The notes under the pieces: model-generated | Seen by the model: only the letters and a program-made list of their open reading frames with translations | Databases searched by the model: none | Told to the model about the DNA's origin: nothing | Program-made: the position numbers and the translations under genes | In this document: positions 1 through 10,985 of the stretch, in pieces | Layout of the letters: every line of letters starts with the position of its first letter | Position numbering within the stretch: the stretch's first letter is position 1 | NCBI GenBank assembly: GCA_028023455.1 | Contig: JAQFVV010000064.1 | Span: 2,267,825-2,331,824 of the forward strand | Length of the DNA stretch: 64,000 nt | Direction: 5' to 3' | Source: Epiperipatus broadwayi | Taxonomy: Eukaryota; Onychophora; Udeonychophora; Euonychophora; Peripatidae

Positions 1-6
1 TCATTC

Positions 7-719
7 ATAATTACTGTCCATTAAAGTTTTCGCTTATAATAGCGATAAAATTTGCAAAGTTGTCTTGCATTGGATGTCACTGAAAATATGTTGTGCACTC
101 TTTGCAGCAAAAATTTGCCCAGTCTATTACAGTGTGGCAACTTACACTTGTCTCGTGAGCAATAAAACACTGTGGCAAATTATGTACCAATAATATACTA
201 TAAGCATAATTGTCTTTAACGACAAATGGCTTTTAAAAAAAAAAGAATCCTTTCTGATGGATACACGGTGGTGACATAATCTGCATTGCCACTTGTAACC
301 ATATCTGCATTCTTGCTATCTGATCAAAAAACAATGCACGCTGCAATGCTAGCCTAGAGTACTATTCTTAAGCAGGTGCCTCCTTGCTAACCACTTCATT
401 GCTAACTCTGAAGTTCAAAGTTCATCCATCAACAGCTATAAAGTCCAATTTTCTATGTGAATATCTGAGCATGTAACACTTCATTCTCTGGCACTACAAC
501 TATATTATCATTTGCAGGATTCATTTTACGGACTACATTTGAAAACTGAAAATCTCTTAAAAAAGTCATGTCTTACAACTTTGAAAAACTTGTAAAAAGT
601 GCTCCAAAACAATGTAACAATTTCACACCACCAGCAATACTTTATTCCAATCCTACCTATAGGAATTTGCTTTGCGAATTTTATCTTTGTATAAGCGAAA
701 ACTACAATGGACAGTAATT
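7..719. repeat. Inverted-repeat-flanked element (TIR-like, about 0.7 kb)
   Basis: Positions 9-59 and 670-719 are near-perfect reverse complements (about 50 bp, outer end AATTACTGTCCATT, inner end TTTGCAAAG / CTTTGCGAA). The two arms enclose about 610 bp without a convincing gene. The layout fits a short DNA transposon or MITE, but I cannot delimit a target-site duplication because the left arm lies at the window edge. A minus-strand open stretch at 526-774 overlaps the right arm and has no motif I trust. Confidence 0.5.
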
Positions 720-951
720 TGACAAGAAACACTCTGGTGTGAAAGATTTGAAACAAAAGTTCAAATTTTATCATGACCTGGTAAATTTATGTTTACCGGA
801 ACTCTTTTTCACACATGCGCTAGAACTGACAGGCAGCCTCTTTCATCAATAAATGTAATTCAGTGCAAGCACATGTGTGAATAATAGTTCCTTCTACAGA
901 TATGTAATTTTTTATATTATTAAGTATTACATATACTTATATAAGTTTTTG

Positions 952-2016
952 GGTAAAGGTTTACTTTAGCGACCACAAGATAAAAATCATATTCGCCCTC
1001 TAGTTTTCAAAATTAGAAGTAAATTATTATACGAAAATCTTACGTATATGCTACTATATTACAATTACATTAAAATTTATTAAAATGTAAAAGATAATAA
1101 AAAAAATATTTACCATTTTAAAGAAATTGAAATAATTACACTAGATTAATTAAAATAATTAGTTTAAATTATTTGAAACTTAAAAATTTAAACTATCTAC
1201 ATTTATAACTTAACAATTTAAACTATCTAGATTTATAGCATTTATTATAAAAAAAAAAACATCACCGTAAGCAAGAAAATAGTCATTGACTGGGCTGATT
1301 TTTGTCATGAAGAGTGTGTCAATTATTTAGACACAAATCCGATGTTTCTTGGTGGAATGGATGACAATGGGGAGCCATTAGTTGTCGAAATCGATGAAAC
1401 TTATTATTTCCACAGAAAATACCACAGGGGGACTATACGTAGAGGGCATTGGGTCTTTGGCGGTATTGAAAGAGTGTCAAGGAAGTGGTTCTTAACAGAA
1501 GTTATAGATAGAATGGCTGGCACATTGGAGGCCCTAATCAAGCAGAACATTTTACCAGGTACTCACATAATTTCAGATGGCTGGGCTGTGTACAATAATA
1601 TCAGCAGACTCAGCAATGGGATATATATGCATTCGGTTGCCATCCACCAGGACAACTTCGTGAATCCCAAAGACCAAGACATACATACCCAGAATATTGA
1701 GAATATGTGGATGAGAGGGAAGCGTAAGCTGAAATTCCAATCTGGTACCAGCAGAGCTTTATTTTCATCGTACCTCCAAGAATTTGCCTTCCGCAGTAGA
1801 TATAGCACTGCCGCCTTTTTCTCCAACTTCCTAGTATGCATAGGGCATAATTATGCTTAAAGAGGTAAGTGATTTTTTTTATTATTTTTTACGGTTTAAT
1901 TATAAATATTTACTGTAATTGTAATATAGGAGCAGATACGTAAGATTTAGAATATTTTAGTTCTAATTTTAAAAACTAGATGGCGAATATGCTCTGGTCG
2001 CTAAAGTTTCTTTACC
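952..2016 (+). mobile_element. Merlin-superfamily DNA transposon, 1065 bp
   Basis: The ends are inverted repeats: the left begins GGTAAAGGTTTACTTTAGCG and the reverse complement of the right begins GGTAAAGAAACTTTAGCGAC. Similarity of the arms runs inward about 95 bp. The element is bracketed by a perfect 8-bp direct repeat, AGTTTTTG, at 944-951 and 2017-2024. Eight-bp duplications, GG-starting TIRs and an ISXO2/IS1595-like DDE transposase are the known marks of Merlin. A perfect duplication suggests a fairly recent insertion. The 5' 300 bp are AT-rich and non-coding. Confidence 0.88.
1342..1860 (+). CDS. Merlin transposase, catalytic DDE domain (N-terminus missing)
   Basis: The 172-residue frame from ATG 1342 matches the ISXO2-like DDE domain of Merlin transposases, which cut and paste the element in the nucleus. 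Visible catalytic blocks are VVEIDETYYFHRKYHRG (first Asp), HIISDGWAVYNN (second Asp) and QNIENMW (Glu), plus the family word GHWVFGGIER. The same frame stays open upstream to 1231, and from about 1267 it still resembles Merlin (KKIVIDWADFCHEE), so the ATG at 1342 is probably not the native start. Typical Merlin proteins are about 270-320 residues with an N-terminal zinc-ribbon/HTH part; I cannot find it here. No stop or frameshift interrupts the catalytic core, which ends in YSTAAFFSNFLVCIGHNYA. This is probably an internally deleted copy, possibly mobilised in trans. Confidence 0.85.
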   Translation: MFLGGMDDNGEPLVVEIDETYYFHRKYHRGTIRRGHWVFGGIERVSRKWFLTEVIDRMAGTLEALIKQNILPGTHIISDGWAVYNNISRLSNGIYMHSVAIHQDNFVNPKDQDIHTQNIENMWMRGKRKLKFQSGTSRALFSSYLQEFAFRSRYSTAAFFSNFLVCIGHNYA

Positions 2017-2024
2017 AGTTTTTG

Positions 2025-3000
2025 ATCTGTAGAAAAAAGCCAGTTCATATTTAAATGAAAAAGTTTGTTATTAATGCTATAAAACTATGCACATTATATA
2101 TTTAGAGAATACATCGCTCCAAATACGTCTATCTGTGTTAAGTAAATTGGTGAAATAATTTTTATTTGTATTATTTTCTTTAAAAAATTGTTGTGTAGTC
2201 AAATAATAAAAAAATGGTTTATAATTATCAGTGATAGTCCGTCATTATCATACAGGGTATTTCCCTTTATTTTCATTACCAACTGTATATTTTTCTTATC
2301 GAGATTTGATATATTTTATTAAAAAATTTGAATAAAAGACAATCTAATAGTATTTTATTAAATGTCATATGTGAATGACGAAAATTTGCATATATGATTA
2401 TGCCTGTATAATTTTTCAACAGAAGCCGTTTTAAGGATTAATTAAAACACGTATTTTAAAGATTTTTTCGTTAATGTATTCTTCAGCTCAACTTTACCAC
2501 ATCGCAGCCATCTTTTATCACAAGCACGCCCTCTCTGTTTTGTATGCATATATATATTAAACTAATTTCATATGTATTAAAGATAAAAATATAAACAAAT
2601 TTTTAATAATTATCTAATTGACATTTAAACTCAGGTCATAATAAATTTGATAAATTTTTCAAGAACATTTATCAAGTTTTAACTGCTTTGTTAGTACTTC
2701 TGCTTTTTAACATAACTTGTAACAAATGTTTTATATTTATACTTTAAATTAATATTAAACTAGAACAATCTTTTAAAGATAAACAATTTGATAATTACGA
2801 TTAGATTATTTTGCTTGTTTAAAACAACAAAACAAAGACAAGTTAAGCCGTTCATTTTACGGAAAACAAACAAATAATGAATGTAAATCTACTTAAAGAT
2901 GTTACATTTAGGTAAGGTCTGCTAATAATACAAAGAAAAAGCTAAACTTGGGTATGTTTATAATTTAGACATTTAATTGTTTATATAAATAGAAATGCAT
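2025..3000. other. AT-rich DNA, nothing recognised
   Basis: About 1 kb between the Merlin element and the first candidate exon. I see no coding pattern, terminal repeats or RNA gene. Short A/T runs dominate. Confidence 0.5.
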
Positions 3001-3014
3001 TGTTTTGGTTTCAG

Positions 3015-3071
3015 TGAAAAGATACCAAAAAGGAAGCACGATTCATTTATGGATTTTACTCTGACAAACAG
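3015..3071 (+). CDS. Candidate internal exon 1 of an unidentified gene (57 bp)
   Basis: A pyrimidine-rich acceptor (TTTTGGTTTCAG) precedes 57 bp that read open as one base, 18 codons (EKIPKRKHDSFMDFTLTN) and a terminal AG, then a GTAGTT donor. Length is a multiple of three and both flanking introns would be phase 2. The peptide is charged and low in hydrophobics; I do not recognise it. The same phase is found in the candidate exons at 21354, 35648, 43147 and 55721. An exon this short can arise by chance. Confidence 0.3.
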
Positions 3072-3823
3072 GTAGTTAATATTATATTTATAAAATTAAT
3101 CGTATTATTTGTAATTGTTTTGTCTGTCAGTTTTATACAGCGAATTGGAGCAAAAAAACAATATTTTTTATTTATTTAATGACAATTTCAGTATCATACC
3201 TCACTTTTTGCATATTTTTAAACGAATAGTTTCTAAATGTCACATGATACATATAAGAGCATGGATTGTTTCTAGAGTTTACTCAATAATTGCATAATGC
3301 AAAGATTTATTCAAAATTAAACACTAACAATAATTATTATTATTCCATTAAGGTTTTGAACCTAATTTTTATTTAATATTTGATGTTTTAAGTAAACTAT
3401 AATTTTAGTTTAATGAGTGCAATATTTATAAATAAATAATTAGACATATCAGTGGTCCATATTATAAAGTAGATCTGTTGACTCCAAAGATTACTTTGTA
3501 AAAATAGACTCAAAAAATTAAATTATATATACTTAAGGTTGTATTTATTGTATTTAGACTGCTTTTATTCATTAGTCAAGCAGTGATTTGTGTCTGGATG
3601 GAAGGATTTTTCCTTAGGGCCATGTCACAATTGTATAATATTGCATTTAATCTAAGATATAAGTAATAAGTCTGTTGCATCAATAAAAAAAGTATATAAA
3701 TTTTGATAGCAATGAAAAAAATTTAATTAATCTTTTATAAATAATAGCTTGTTTGTCGTATTTTAAGTGTATTTTGTAAAACATTTATTGTAAATACAAT
3801 TTGTTCATCTTACTTCAAACAGT

Positions 3824-3985
3824 AATATTTATTAAGGCTATAACCTTAAGACTATGCTCCTGAAAAAAACGACAGTAGGGACCTCTGCAAATCTTTAAAT
3901 AAATCTTGTGTTAAAGATTTGCAGAGGTCCCTACTGTCGTTTTTTTCAGGCGCATAGTCTTATGGTTATAGTCTTAATAAATATT
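3824..3985. repeat. Perfect-looking hairpin repeat (MITE-like), 162 bp
   Basis: Two arms of about 75 bp are reverse complements with very few mismatches, separated by only a few bases around 3900. The outer ends read AATATTTATTAAG...CTTAATAAATATT. The direct repeat ACTTCAAACAGT lies just left of it (3812-3823) and again at 4029-4040. The RNA or single strand would fold into one long stem. Confidence 0.7.
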
Positions 3986-4026
3986 ACTTTAAGTAATGAG
4001 TATGCACTTTATAAATATAATTATTA

Positions 4027-4223
4027 CTTACTTCAAACAGTTCTTAGCAAAAAATTTTTATTGTATATATACACATAATTTGATGTTTCGACAATTGTGC
4101 AGTCTTCCTCAGAGCCATTCCAAAATTAAATAAGAATGGCTCTGAGGAAGACTGCAGGGCAATCAAAGTATTAAATTGTGTATGTATATGCAATATTTTT
4201 TGTGAAGAGCTGTTTGAAGTAAG
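4027..4223. repeat. Second hairpin repeat, about 197 bp
   Basis: The left arm starts CTTACTTCAAACAGTTCTTA and the right arm ends in its near reverse complement (CTGTTTGAAGTAAG). The arms include the inner pair CAGTCTTCCTCAGAGCCATT / AATGGCTCTGAGGAAGACTG. The outer word CTTACTTCAAACAG also occurs next to the hairpin at 3824-3985, so the two may be parts of one larger composite inverted repeat. Confidence 0.6.
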
Positions 4224-4424
4224 GTGGATGAATTGTATGTATAAACTATTACAGCAAAATAAAGGAATAATAGATTTAGGTATGTTTGTAAAACATTTAT
4301 TATTTGAAACAGTATTATTTTTTTAATACAATTTAATATTCTTATTATTAGCTATATTTTTGAAGTTTGTCTGATGTTCTGCAGTAACATTTAGCTTACT
4401 TTATTCCTTTTCCCTGAATGTTTT

Positions 4425-4555
4425 GGCTCTATTGATAGAGCATCTGACTTGGGAATAAGGAGGTTCCAGAATCATTTCTGGTGCTCATAGGGTCTAGCAT
4501 TCAAACTTCTTATGAACTCCTGAGCAATAAAGCGTTATACTTTATTTTATCTGTA
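4425..4555 (+). repeat. tRNA-like SINE head (tentative)
   Basis: A box A-like stretch (TTGGCTCTATTGATAGAGC) is followed about 25 bases later by a box B-like stretch (GGTTCCAGAATC), the spacing of an internal RNA polymerase III promoter. The intervening sequence resembles a decayed anticodon arm. It cannot form a clean cloverleaf by eye, so a tRNA-derived SINE is more likely than a functional tRNA gene. Confidence 0.35.
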
Positions 4556-4569
4556 GAATTTTCTTGCAG

Positions 4570-4666
4570 GTTTTTAGTTTATTTGATGCAGAAAATGAAA
4601 CTATAAATATATTGATTTATTACTTTAAAAATTCTTTAGATGTTAGTATCATGCAGAGAATCTATG
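4570..4666 (+). CDS. Candidate exon, unidentified
   Basis: Acceptor TTTTCTTGCAG, an open 97-bp stretch reading VFSLFDAENETINILIYYF... and RIYG, then donor GTAGGT at 4667. A second acceptor 13 bases upstream (TATCTGTAG at 4556) would keep the same frame and would be phase 2 like the exon at 3015. The exon would end in phase 1, which no phase-2 exon downstream can follow. The reading looks protein-like, but I recognise no family. Confidence 0.25.
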
Positions 4667-5552
4667 GTAGGTTCCCCATTTTTAGACTTTGTAAAAACAT
4701 TCAAGGGTTCTTCATAGCACCATTTTTTTTCATTTTGAAAAAAAAATGTATACTTTCCTCTAGGGTTTTATATATTTATGATGACTTTTGCAAAATATTT
4801 ATTTAAAAAAAACATTTACGATTAAGCTTAGATTTTATCTGTTTGACTTGAAACAAGGCAAGTCAAGAGAAATGTAATAATATAAAACACCAAGATGTAA
4901 TCAGCTAAAAAAGAACTGCCTCTATTATAAGCATAGAAATTATTTTTGTGATACACAAATAATCATAAATGGAAATTTACATTTAGAATTTCATTGCTTT
5001 ATGATGTTGAAAATAAATCGATCAGATTTTAAAAATCAAGTTAAAATAAATTTTCTTTTGATCATAAATAATTTTTATGGCAATTGCAAAAAAACAATAA
5101 TTTTTTTTTAGATTATGCTAGCCATTGCATTATTACAATTTAATCTTTCTCTTTCAATTAATATTTTTGGTTCTATAACAATTTTTATTTCTTTTTAATT
5201 CTGTGATAAGTGAATAAACGTTGATTATAAACATAATATTTTTATGTATTATTCCAAAACATTTTTAACAAAAGAATATAAATATAATAAAAACATAAAA
5301 TAATATAGATTTGGCACATTGTAAAATATGTCATTAACGTAGAAGCGAATTGAATTGTGATCAGTAATCAATGTTTTGAATTTCTAATGAGTGCATATAT
5401 AAGTGCAGTATAATACTAATCTAGCTTTGTCAAAGACATTCTATATGCACTTGGTTAATCACTTTTGTAGTTTTAAATATAACCAGAATAATTATTAAAT
5501 ATGCACATGCATGTGAAATCTAATTATTGCAATTTAAGCATTATTACTGTTT

Positions 5553-5893
5553 TTACATATCATCATCATTATTTTCAACCATTATTAATCCACTACAGGG
5601 TGAAGGTCTCCCCAAGTTCAATCCATCTTCTCCAATCTCTAGCCTCTCTTTTCAACATCACCCCAGTGCACTTCCCTATTTCATCCATCCATCTCACAAG
5701 TGACCTGTTTCTATGGCTTTTATAATCTCTTGAAATTCAGTACAAGAGTTCAATTGTCCATTTATTATCATCTCTTCTAGCAATGTGCCCAGCCAAACTC
5801 CACTTCAGTCTCTTAATGTTTTCAATGATGTCAGTAATGCCAGTTTGTTCTGTTATCCATGTCATTTTCAGTCTCTTCTTGTTATGTCTAACA
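5553..5893 (-). mobile_element. RTE LINE 3'-end fragment (copy C)
   Basis: On the minus strand this is a 5'-truncated copy of the C-terminal coding end and tail of the RTE element seen complete at 15449-18739. The minus strand carries the region equivalent to LKWSWAGHIARRDDN and the end block (LGETF) and finishes in repeated GATGAT-like trinucleotides at 5553-5570. It carries stops and small indels. Its truncated 5' end abuts the TAGA array. Confidence 0.75.
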
Positions 5894-5896
5894 TAC

Positions 5897-5911
5897 TACA
5901 TACATACATAC

Positions 5912-5971
<60 letters not shown>

Positions 5972-6050
5972 GTAGGTAGGTAGATAGATAGATGGATGGA
6001 TGGATGGATGGATGGGTGGATGTACAGATAGACAGATAGATAGATAGATG

Positions 6051-6118
<68 letters not shown>

Positions 6119-6119
6119 T

Positions 6120-6155
<36 letters not shown>

Positions 6156-6501
6156 GTATGCAGACAGACAGATCAGGAGGACAGGTAGATAGATAGAAAG
6201 ACAGAGAGATCAGACAGACAGACAGGTAGGTAGGTAGGTAGATAGATAGATAGGTAGGTAGGTAGACAGACAGACAGGTAGTAGGTAGATAGGTAGACAG
6301 ACAGGGAGATCAAACAGACAGACGGGTAGGTAAGTAGGTAGGTAGGTAGATAGATAGATAAATAAATAGATAGATAGATAAGTAGGTGGGTAGGTAGATA
6401 GGTAGGTACACAGACAGGCATATCATGCAGACAGGTAGGTAGGTAGGTAGATAGAAAGACAGAGATCAGACAGACAGACAGACAGGTAGTAGGTAGGTAG
6501 G

Positions 6502-6532
<31 letters not shown>

Positions 6533-6720
6533 GTAGGTAGGTAGACAGACAGACAGGTAGTAGGTATGTAAGTAGACAGACAGAGATCAAATGGACAGAC
6601 AGGTAGGTAGGTAGGTAGGTATGTAGTTAGATAGATAGGTAGGTAGGTAGGTAGACAGACAGACAGACAGGTAGTAGGTAGGTAGACAGACAGAGATCAA
6701 ACAGACAGACAGGTAGGTAG

Positions 6721-6780
<60 letters not shown>

Positions 6781-6815
6781 CAGACAGATAGACAGATAGA
6801 TAGATAGATAGATAC
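5897..6815 (+). repeat. Compound tetranucleotide array (TAGA/TAGG/CAGA), about 0.9 kb
   Basis: Starts with (ACAT)n, then long TAGA runs, with blocks of TAGG, TGGA and CAGA. From about 6170 a composite unit recurs: CAGACAGACAGG, GTAGGTAGGTAG, TAGATAGATA and a unique punctuation word GAGATCA near 6208, 6308, 6465, 6585 and 6696. So the middle is a degenerate higher-order minisatellite of about 100-160 bp built from tetranucleotides. Open frames across it are artefacts of the repeat. Confidence 0.95.
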
Positions 6816-6829
6816 TAGCTGTACCCATG

Positions 6830-7500
6830 GCTTTAATTGCTTTAGTAGAAATTAGCAAATTTTTTAAAACAATTAATTACTATAAAGCAAAAATTCCCCT
6901 CCAAACAATGGACAAACTAATTGAATTTTGTTTGTAACTTATCTGAGTGTTAACGTTTCTAAACCATGTTAGAATTTAACCTATCTCATGAGAAATTAAT
7001 TTAAGTTTTAAAAATTGATCAAATTCAGTAGTGAAACTAATCGTAAATGACAAAGCTGTTGCTTCCACCTTATATATTTTTGTAATATTTCCCTATCAAT
7101 GATTAGGATTGTGATACATTTTCAATTGCAAATAATAATACATCAGTTATCAATGGCAGTATCACAAAAACTATAATCTTTTACTATGAAATTTGAACAT
7201 AGTGGTATTTTTTTATATTCCACTTGCAAATGAAAAATTAAATAAGTGGCCATACCATAACAACAATCAATGGTGCTTTTTTTGTGTGTTGTTATGACAT
7301 CATTACAAATTTTGATGCATTTTGTATTACAAATTATGAACGTCTTTAAGACAAATAAATAACATAAGGAAAAAATTTAAAGCCTATAAAATTCTTCACA
7401 AAAAAAATAAATTATCAAAAATTCATTAAGATTGATTAATATTTGTTGAATTATAAAGTAACAAACAAAGTTTCACACATTTACATTTACATAATCGATT
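6830..7500. other. AT-rich DNA, nothing recognised
   Basis: No coding signal, terminal repeat or RNA gene seen between the microsatellite and the RTE relic. Confidence 0.5.
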
Positions 7501-7504
7501 TATA

Positions 7505-7830
7505 GGATTACCAGACTACTGCAAGATAAATGTTCTCCATCTTTAATTCATTTTCTTCTATTCTTAGCCTTTCATTTACACATTTCACCAGAAAATATTT
7601 TTATTTCATCTTTCTATCCTTTATATAGTTTTTTATAAAATTTTTACAATCTGGGATCCTTTAATTATTCTCCTAGTAGTTATCTCTCTAGCAATATGTC
7701 CAACCCAGTTCCATTACAATCCCTTCATTCTTTTCTTAAGGTCTTAACCCTGTTGCATTTCACTAGTATTCTGGCATATTTCTTTGTTCTCACTAGATTC
7801 AAACTTTCAACTTTCATTTTGATATTAAAC
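7505..7830 (-). mobile_element. Old RTE LINE relic, C-terminal end (copy E, part 1)
   Basis: The minus strand retains a diverged version of the RTE C-terminus. The DNA TCTAGCAATATGTCCAACCC (minus strand: WAGHIAR-like block) is the clearest landmark. Identity to copies A and B is much lower than theirs to each other, so this is an older insertion. About 0.86 kb of unrelated DNA (7830-8690) separates it from part 2. Confidence 0.6.
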
Positions 7831-8689
7831 CATTATTATTTATCAGAATATAATAAATTTGACCTCATTTGATAGATATTTTTGTTTACAAATTAAATAA
7901 ATTTTTAAAAATCACATTTGATTTTTGGAATTATTTTAAAAATTAGATTTTAATCAAAACAAAATGCTGTCACATCATAAAATTTCATGTTGAGCCAATT
8001 CAATTTACAAAATGAACAAAATCGTTTTTGGGTGATGTTTGTTTTAAAAATCTGAATAAATCTATCAATTTATGTTTTAAAAGTTTAAAATTGTTTATTA
8101 ATTTTTATGATATCACTAAATATTATAACAATCTGCTGAGTGACTACTTTTCTAGACAGTTGTGTTTTCCACAACCATAATTTCTATAGTAACAATATTC
8201 AAAAGAATATATTCTTTTATATTTAAAAATAAAACATTTCTGTAAAAAATAAATATGTACTAATATTTATTTTTGATTTCTATTAATTATTACACAATTA
8301 TGATACAAATATAATCATAAACTTTCCAAAAAATCAAGTTTTAGACCATCATAATATTTTCTCAAAGCAATCTCACAAAGTTGAGATCACAAAATTTATA
8401 ATGGTTAGCCATCACTGTGGAGTTTGAGATACTTTGAGAAACTGCATATTCAATTTTCCTGTCAGATTTCAATTTTTTTTTGTATTTAAAATATTAGAAA
8501 ATAAATATATGTGAATTTAAAGCCATAAAAAAAAAGCTTCGCAAAATTTTCAGTAGATGATGAAAAACACAAATTTAATTTCTAGAAATCTCAGACATAG
8601 CTCCAATGTCTTGCAATAACATCCAATTAATATCAGTGATACTTGTTTGTTTTACCACCAACATATTTTATTTATGATTTTTTCTTATT

Positions 8690-9412
8690 AATTCTAACAT
8701 ACATCTATTCATACTTTGTTGAGACCTCTGAAGTCTCTATATTGTTCTTTTATTAAATGTCTAAATTTTAAATCCATATATAAAACAACAATAATAAAAC
8801 TTTTTTTTTTTCAAATATATAGGCATTTTCTTAGTTGTTTCATTAAAGGATTCTATAAAAGTTTAACTCTATGATTTATTTCATCATTTATGTTTCATCT
8901 ATTACAATAATCGAATTAAAATGTTTGTAACTGTTCACTTCTAGATTATGATTAGCAATCTTTGTTTTCTTTTTTTATTAAATCCATTGAATATTACTTT
9001 GACTCTTTAAGCATTTATCTTTTTTCCTACTTTCATCTCATAACTCTTACGTTTTCTGAAGCTCTGAAGCATTATTTGCAAACAATCATATCATCTGTAA
9101 AATTTAGATGATTTATATCATCTCCATTTACGTTTATTACATTAGTGTTCCACTTCTATCCATAAAATACTTGTAAAAGTGCTGTGAAAATTTTTGGAGA
9201 TATAATATCACTCTGTCTAGATCATTTTCAATGTTAATCCTTTTAGTATTACCATGTAATCTAATCAATGCTGATACATTTTCACTAAAGTATGACAATA
9301 TCTTGAATTTGTCTTGATGAACCAAATTTTTAATCATTGCATAAAATCAACAAATCCTAAACATAATGGTAACCCAAATTCATTGATTGTTCTTATAACT
9401 TCTCTCAATCAT
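8690..9412 (-). mobile_element. Old RTE LINE relic, reverse transcriptase core (copy E, part 2)
   Basis: On the minus strand the reading aligns with copy A in order: the block equivalent to CFGFVDYEKAF near 9370, IRLHGNTKRINIENDL near 9240 (copy A has IRLHNDTGKVNIEKGV), NGDDINHLNFTDDMI near 9110 (copy A has NGDYLSHLDFADDVV; the catalytic FADD has become FTDD) and the EQYRDF-like block near 8740. Stops and frameshifts are frequent. The 5' truncation point at about 9412 directly abuts the 3' tail of copy D. Confidence 0.65.
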
Positions 9413-9790
9413 CATCATCATCATTGACCATTATAAATCCAATGCAGGATGAAGGTCTCTCCAAGTTCAATCCTTCTCCAATATTTAGTTTCTCTTCTCC
9501 ACATTACCCTTGCACACTTTCTTATTTCATCCATCTATCTCACATGTGGTCTCTTTCTTGGACTTTTACAATCTCTTGGAATTCAATTTAAGATTTCAAT
9601 TGTCCATCTATTATCATCTTTTCTAGCAATATATTCAGCCTAACTCCACTTCAGTCTATTAATTTTTTCAATGTGGTCAGTAATAACTGTTTGTCCTCTT
9701 ACCCATATATTGTGTTTTCAATCTCTCCTAGTTACTCACAAAATTCATCTCTCCATACTTCTTTGAATAGTCTCAATACTTGGATATAAT
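9413..9790 (-). mobile_element. RTE LINE 3'-end fragment (copy D)
   Basis: A 5'-truncated minus-strand copy. Its tail is the trinucleotide run ATCATCATCATCATCATTGA at 9413-9430 (GATGAT on the minus strand), the type of short tandem 3' tail known for RTE elements. Upstream on the minus strand come the LGETF-, RWMDE- and AGHIAR-equivalent blocks with several stops. Confidence 0.75.
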
Positions 9791-10065
9791 TCACTATGCT
9801 AAAATCAGATTTTAAAGCAGAGTGTTTATTTGGTTGTTAGAATCCAAAATTTACTATTGGTAAGTTGATATTATTTTGATAAATAGCTTGTAGAGAATTG
9901 ATAATAGACTGCTAAGCCTGTAATTTTTTATATATTTTTTTTATTTTTCTTAAATATCGGTATAATTATTGCATTCTTAATCATTTTTTATTATTTTACT
10001 ATTTAACCATTTGTTACTTATTTTTTCATCTGCTTCTTTTAAAATATATAGATAGATCCATGAAA

Positions 10066-10612
10066 ATATCACATGATCACCATTTTATATGCTTACATAC
10101 AGTAGTGTTACCAAATTCAGTCCTTCATAAACTATGGATGCAGGAAGATTTGTGCATAAAATCCCTATTTAGTGCCTACTGACAGCTTTCATCAGTAAGG
10201 AGTCTTGAATTTGAGAACACTGCACACAGATCTGCATATAGAATAATGGTGACTGTGGATTTTGAAAAAACCTAAGATACCTAAATGTATAGATGTTGAA
10301 GTGAGTTCAGATCTATATGACTATAAAGCAGGTGAGCTTGGATTGAAAACATTATTGTGTTTTCATATTGGGCTCCTAGCTTTATAGTTAACCAAATAGG
10401 TAAAAAGTGACTGCTGGAGACTTGCATTAGATGCTAAGATCTATGTACCGTGCTTTCAAATCCAAGGTTTCTCATTGATGAAAGCCACAAGCCAAAATCT
10501 AATCTAGGGATATTGGATGAATAGACACTAGATAGGGATTTTATACACAAATCTTCCTGCATTCATTGATTATCAAGGTTTGTGCCTGGTGGCACTAATG
10601 TATAGAGAAATT
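10066..10612. repeat. Fold-back interspersed repeat, family X copy 1
   Basis: Two arms of roughly 230 bp are inverted copies: left landmark ATGCAGGAAGATTTGTGCAT at about 10139, right landmark its reverse complement at about 10541. The pairs AAATCCCTATTTAGTG / CACTAGATAGGGATTT also match. The outer end holds CACATGATCACCATTT, which also occurs beside copy 2 at 21501-22042. No coding capacity seen. A (CACAT)n run follows at about 10630-10652. Confidence 0.6.
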
Positions 10613-10985
10613 GGGGAAGAAGAAGCTACAGCACATCACATCACATCACATTACTGTTATTAAAATATTAATAGCAATTCAATCATTTTCTAGAACTTTT
10701 TTCATTTTCTAAATTACTTGTCAATTGTAGATAATATTTTGTTTTCTTGCTCTTCATTACTATATCCCTCTATAACTAAATAAAAGATTTGTTTTTCACA
10801 GTGTTAAGTCTCTTTTTAATATTAGTTCCATCTTCTTATTTATAAACATTTTTAAATACAAGCCTTTCTTACTATTTTTTAGCTCTCTAGTATTGCACTA
10901 ATAAATGCCTATATCTCATTAGTCAAGAGTCCTTTTCAGTATTGAATTTGATAATAACATTACAAATTTGAAACACATATGTTCT

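Noticed and set aside
526-774. Minus-strand 82-residue frame, considered as a piggyBac transposase fragment because of IGIKYCWW
   Set aside because: The similarity is limited to a few residues, no catalytic Asp blocks follow and it overlaps an inverted-repeat arm.
1563-1841. Minus-strand frame over the Merlin transposase
   Set aside because: Antisense shadow of the transposase; the plus strand carries all DDE motifs.
6173-6421. Minus-strand frame rich in Tyr, Leu, Ser and Pro
   Set aside because: Translation of the tetranucleotide array.
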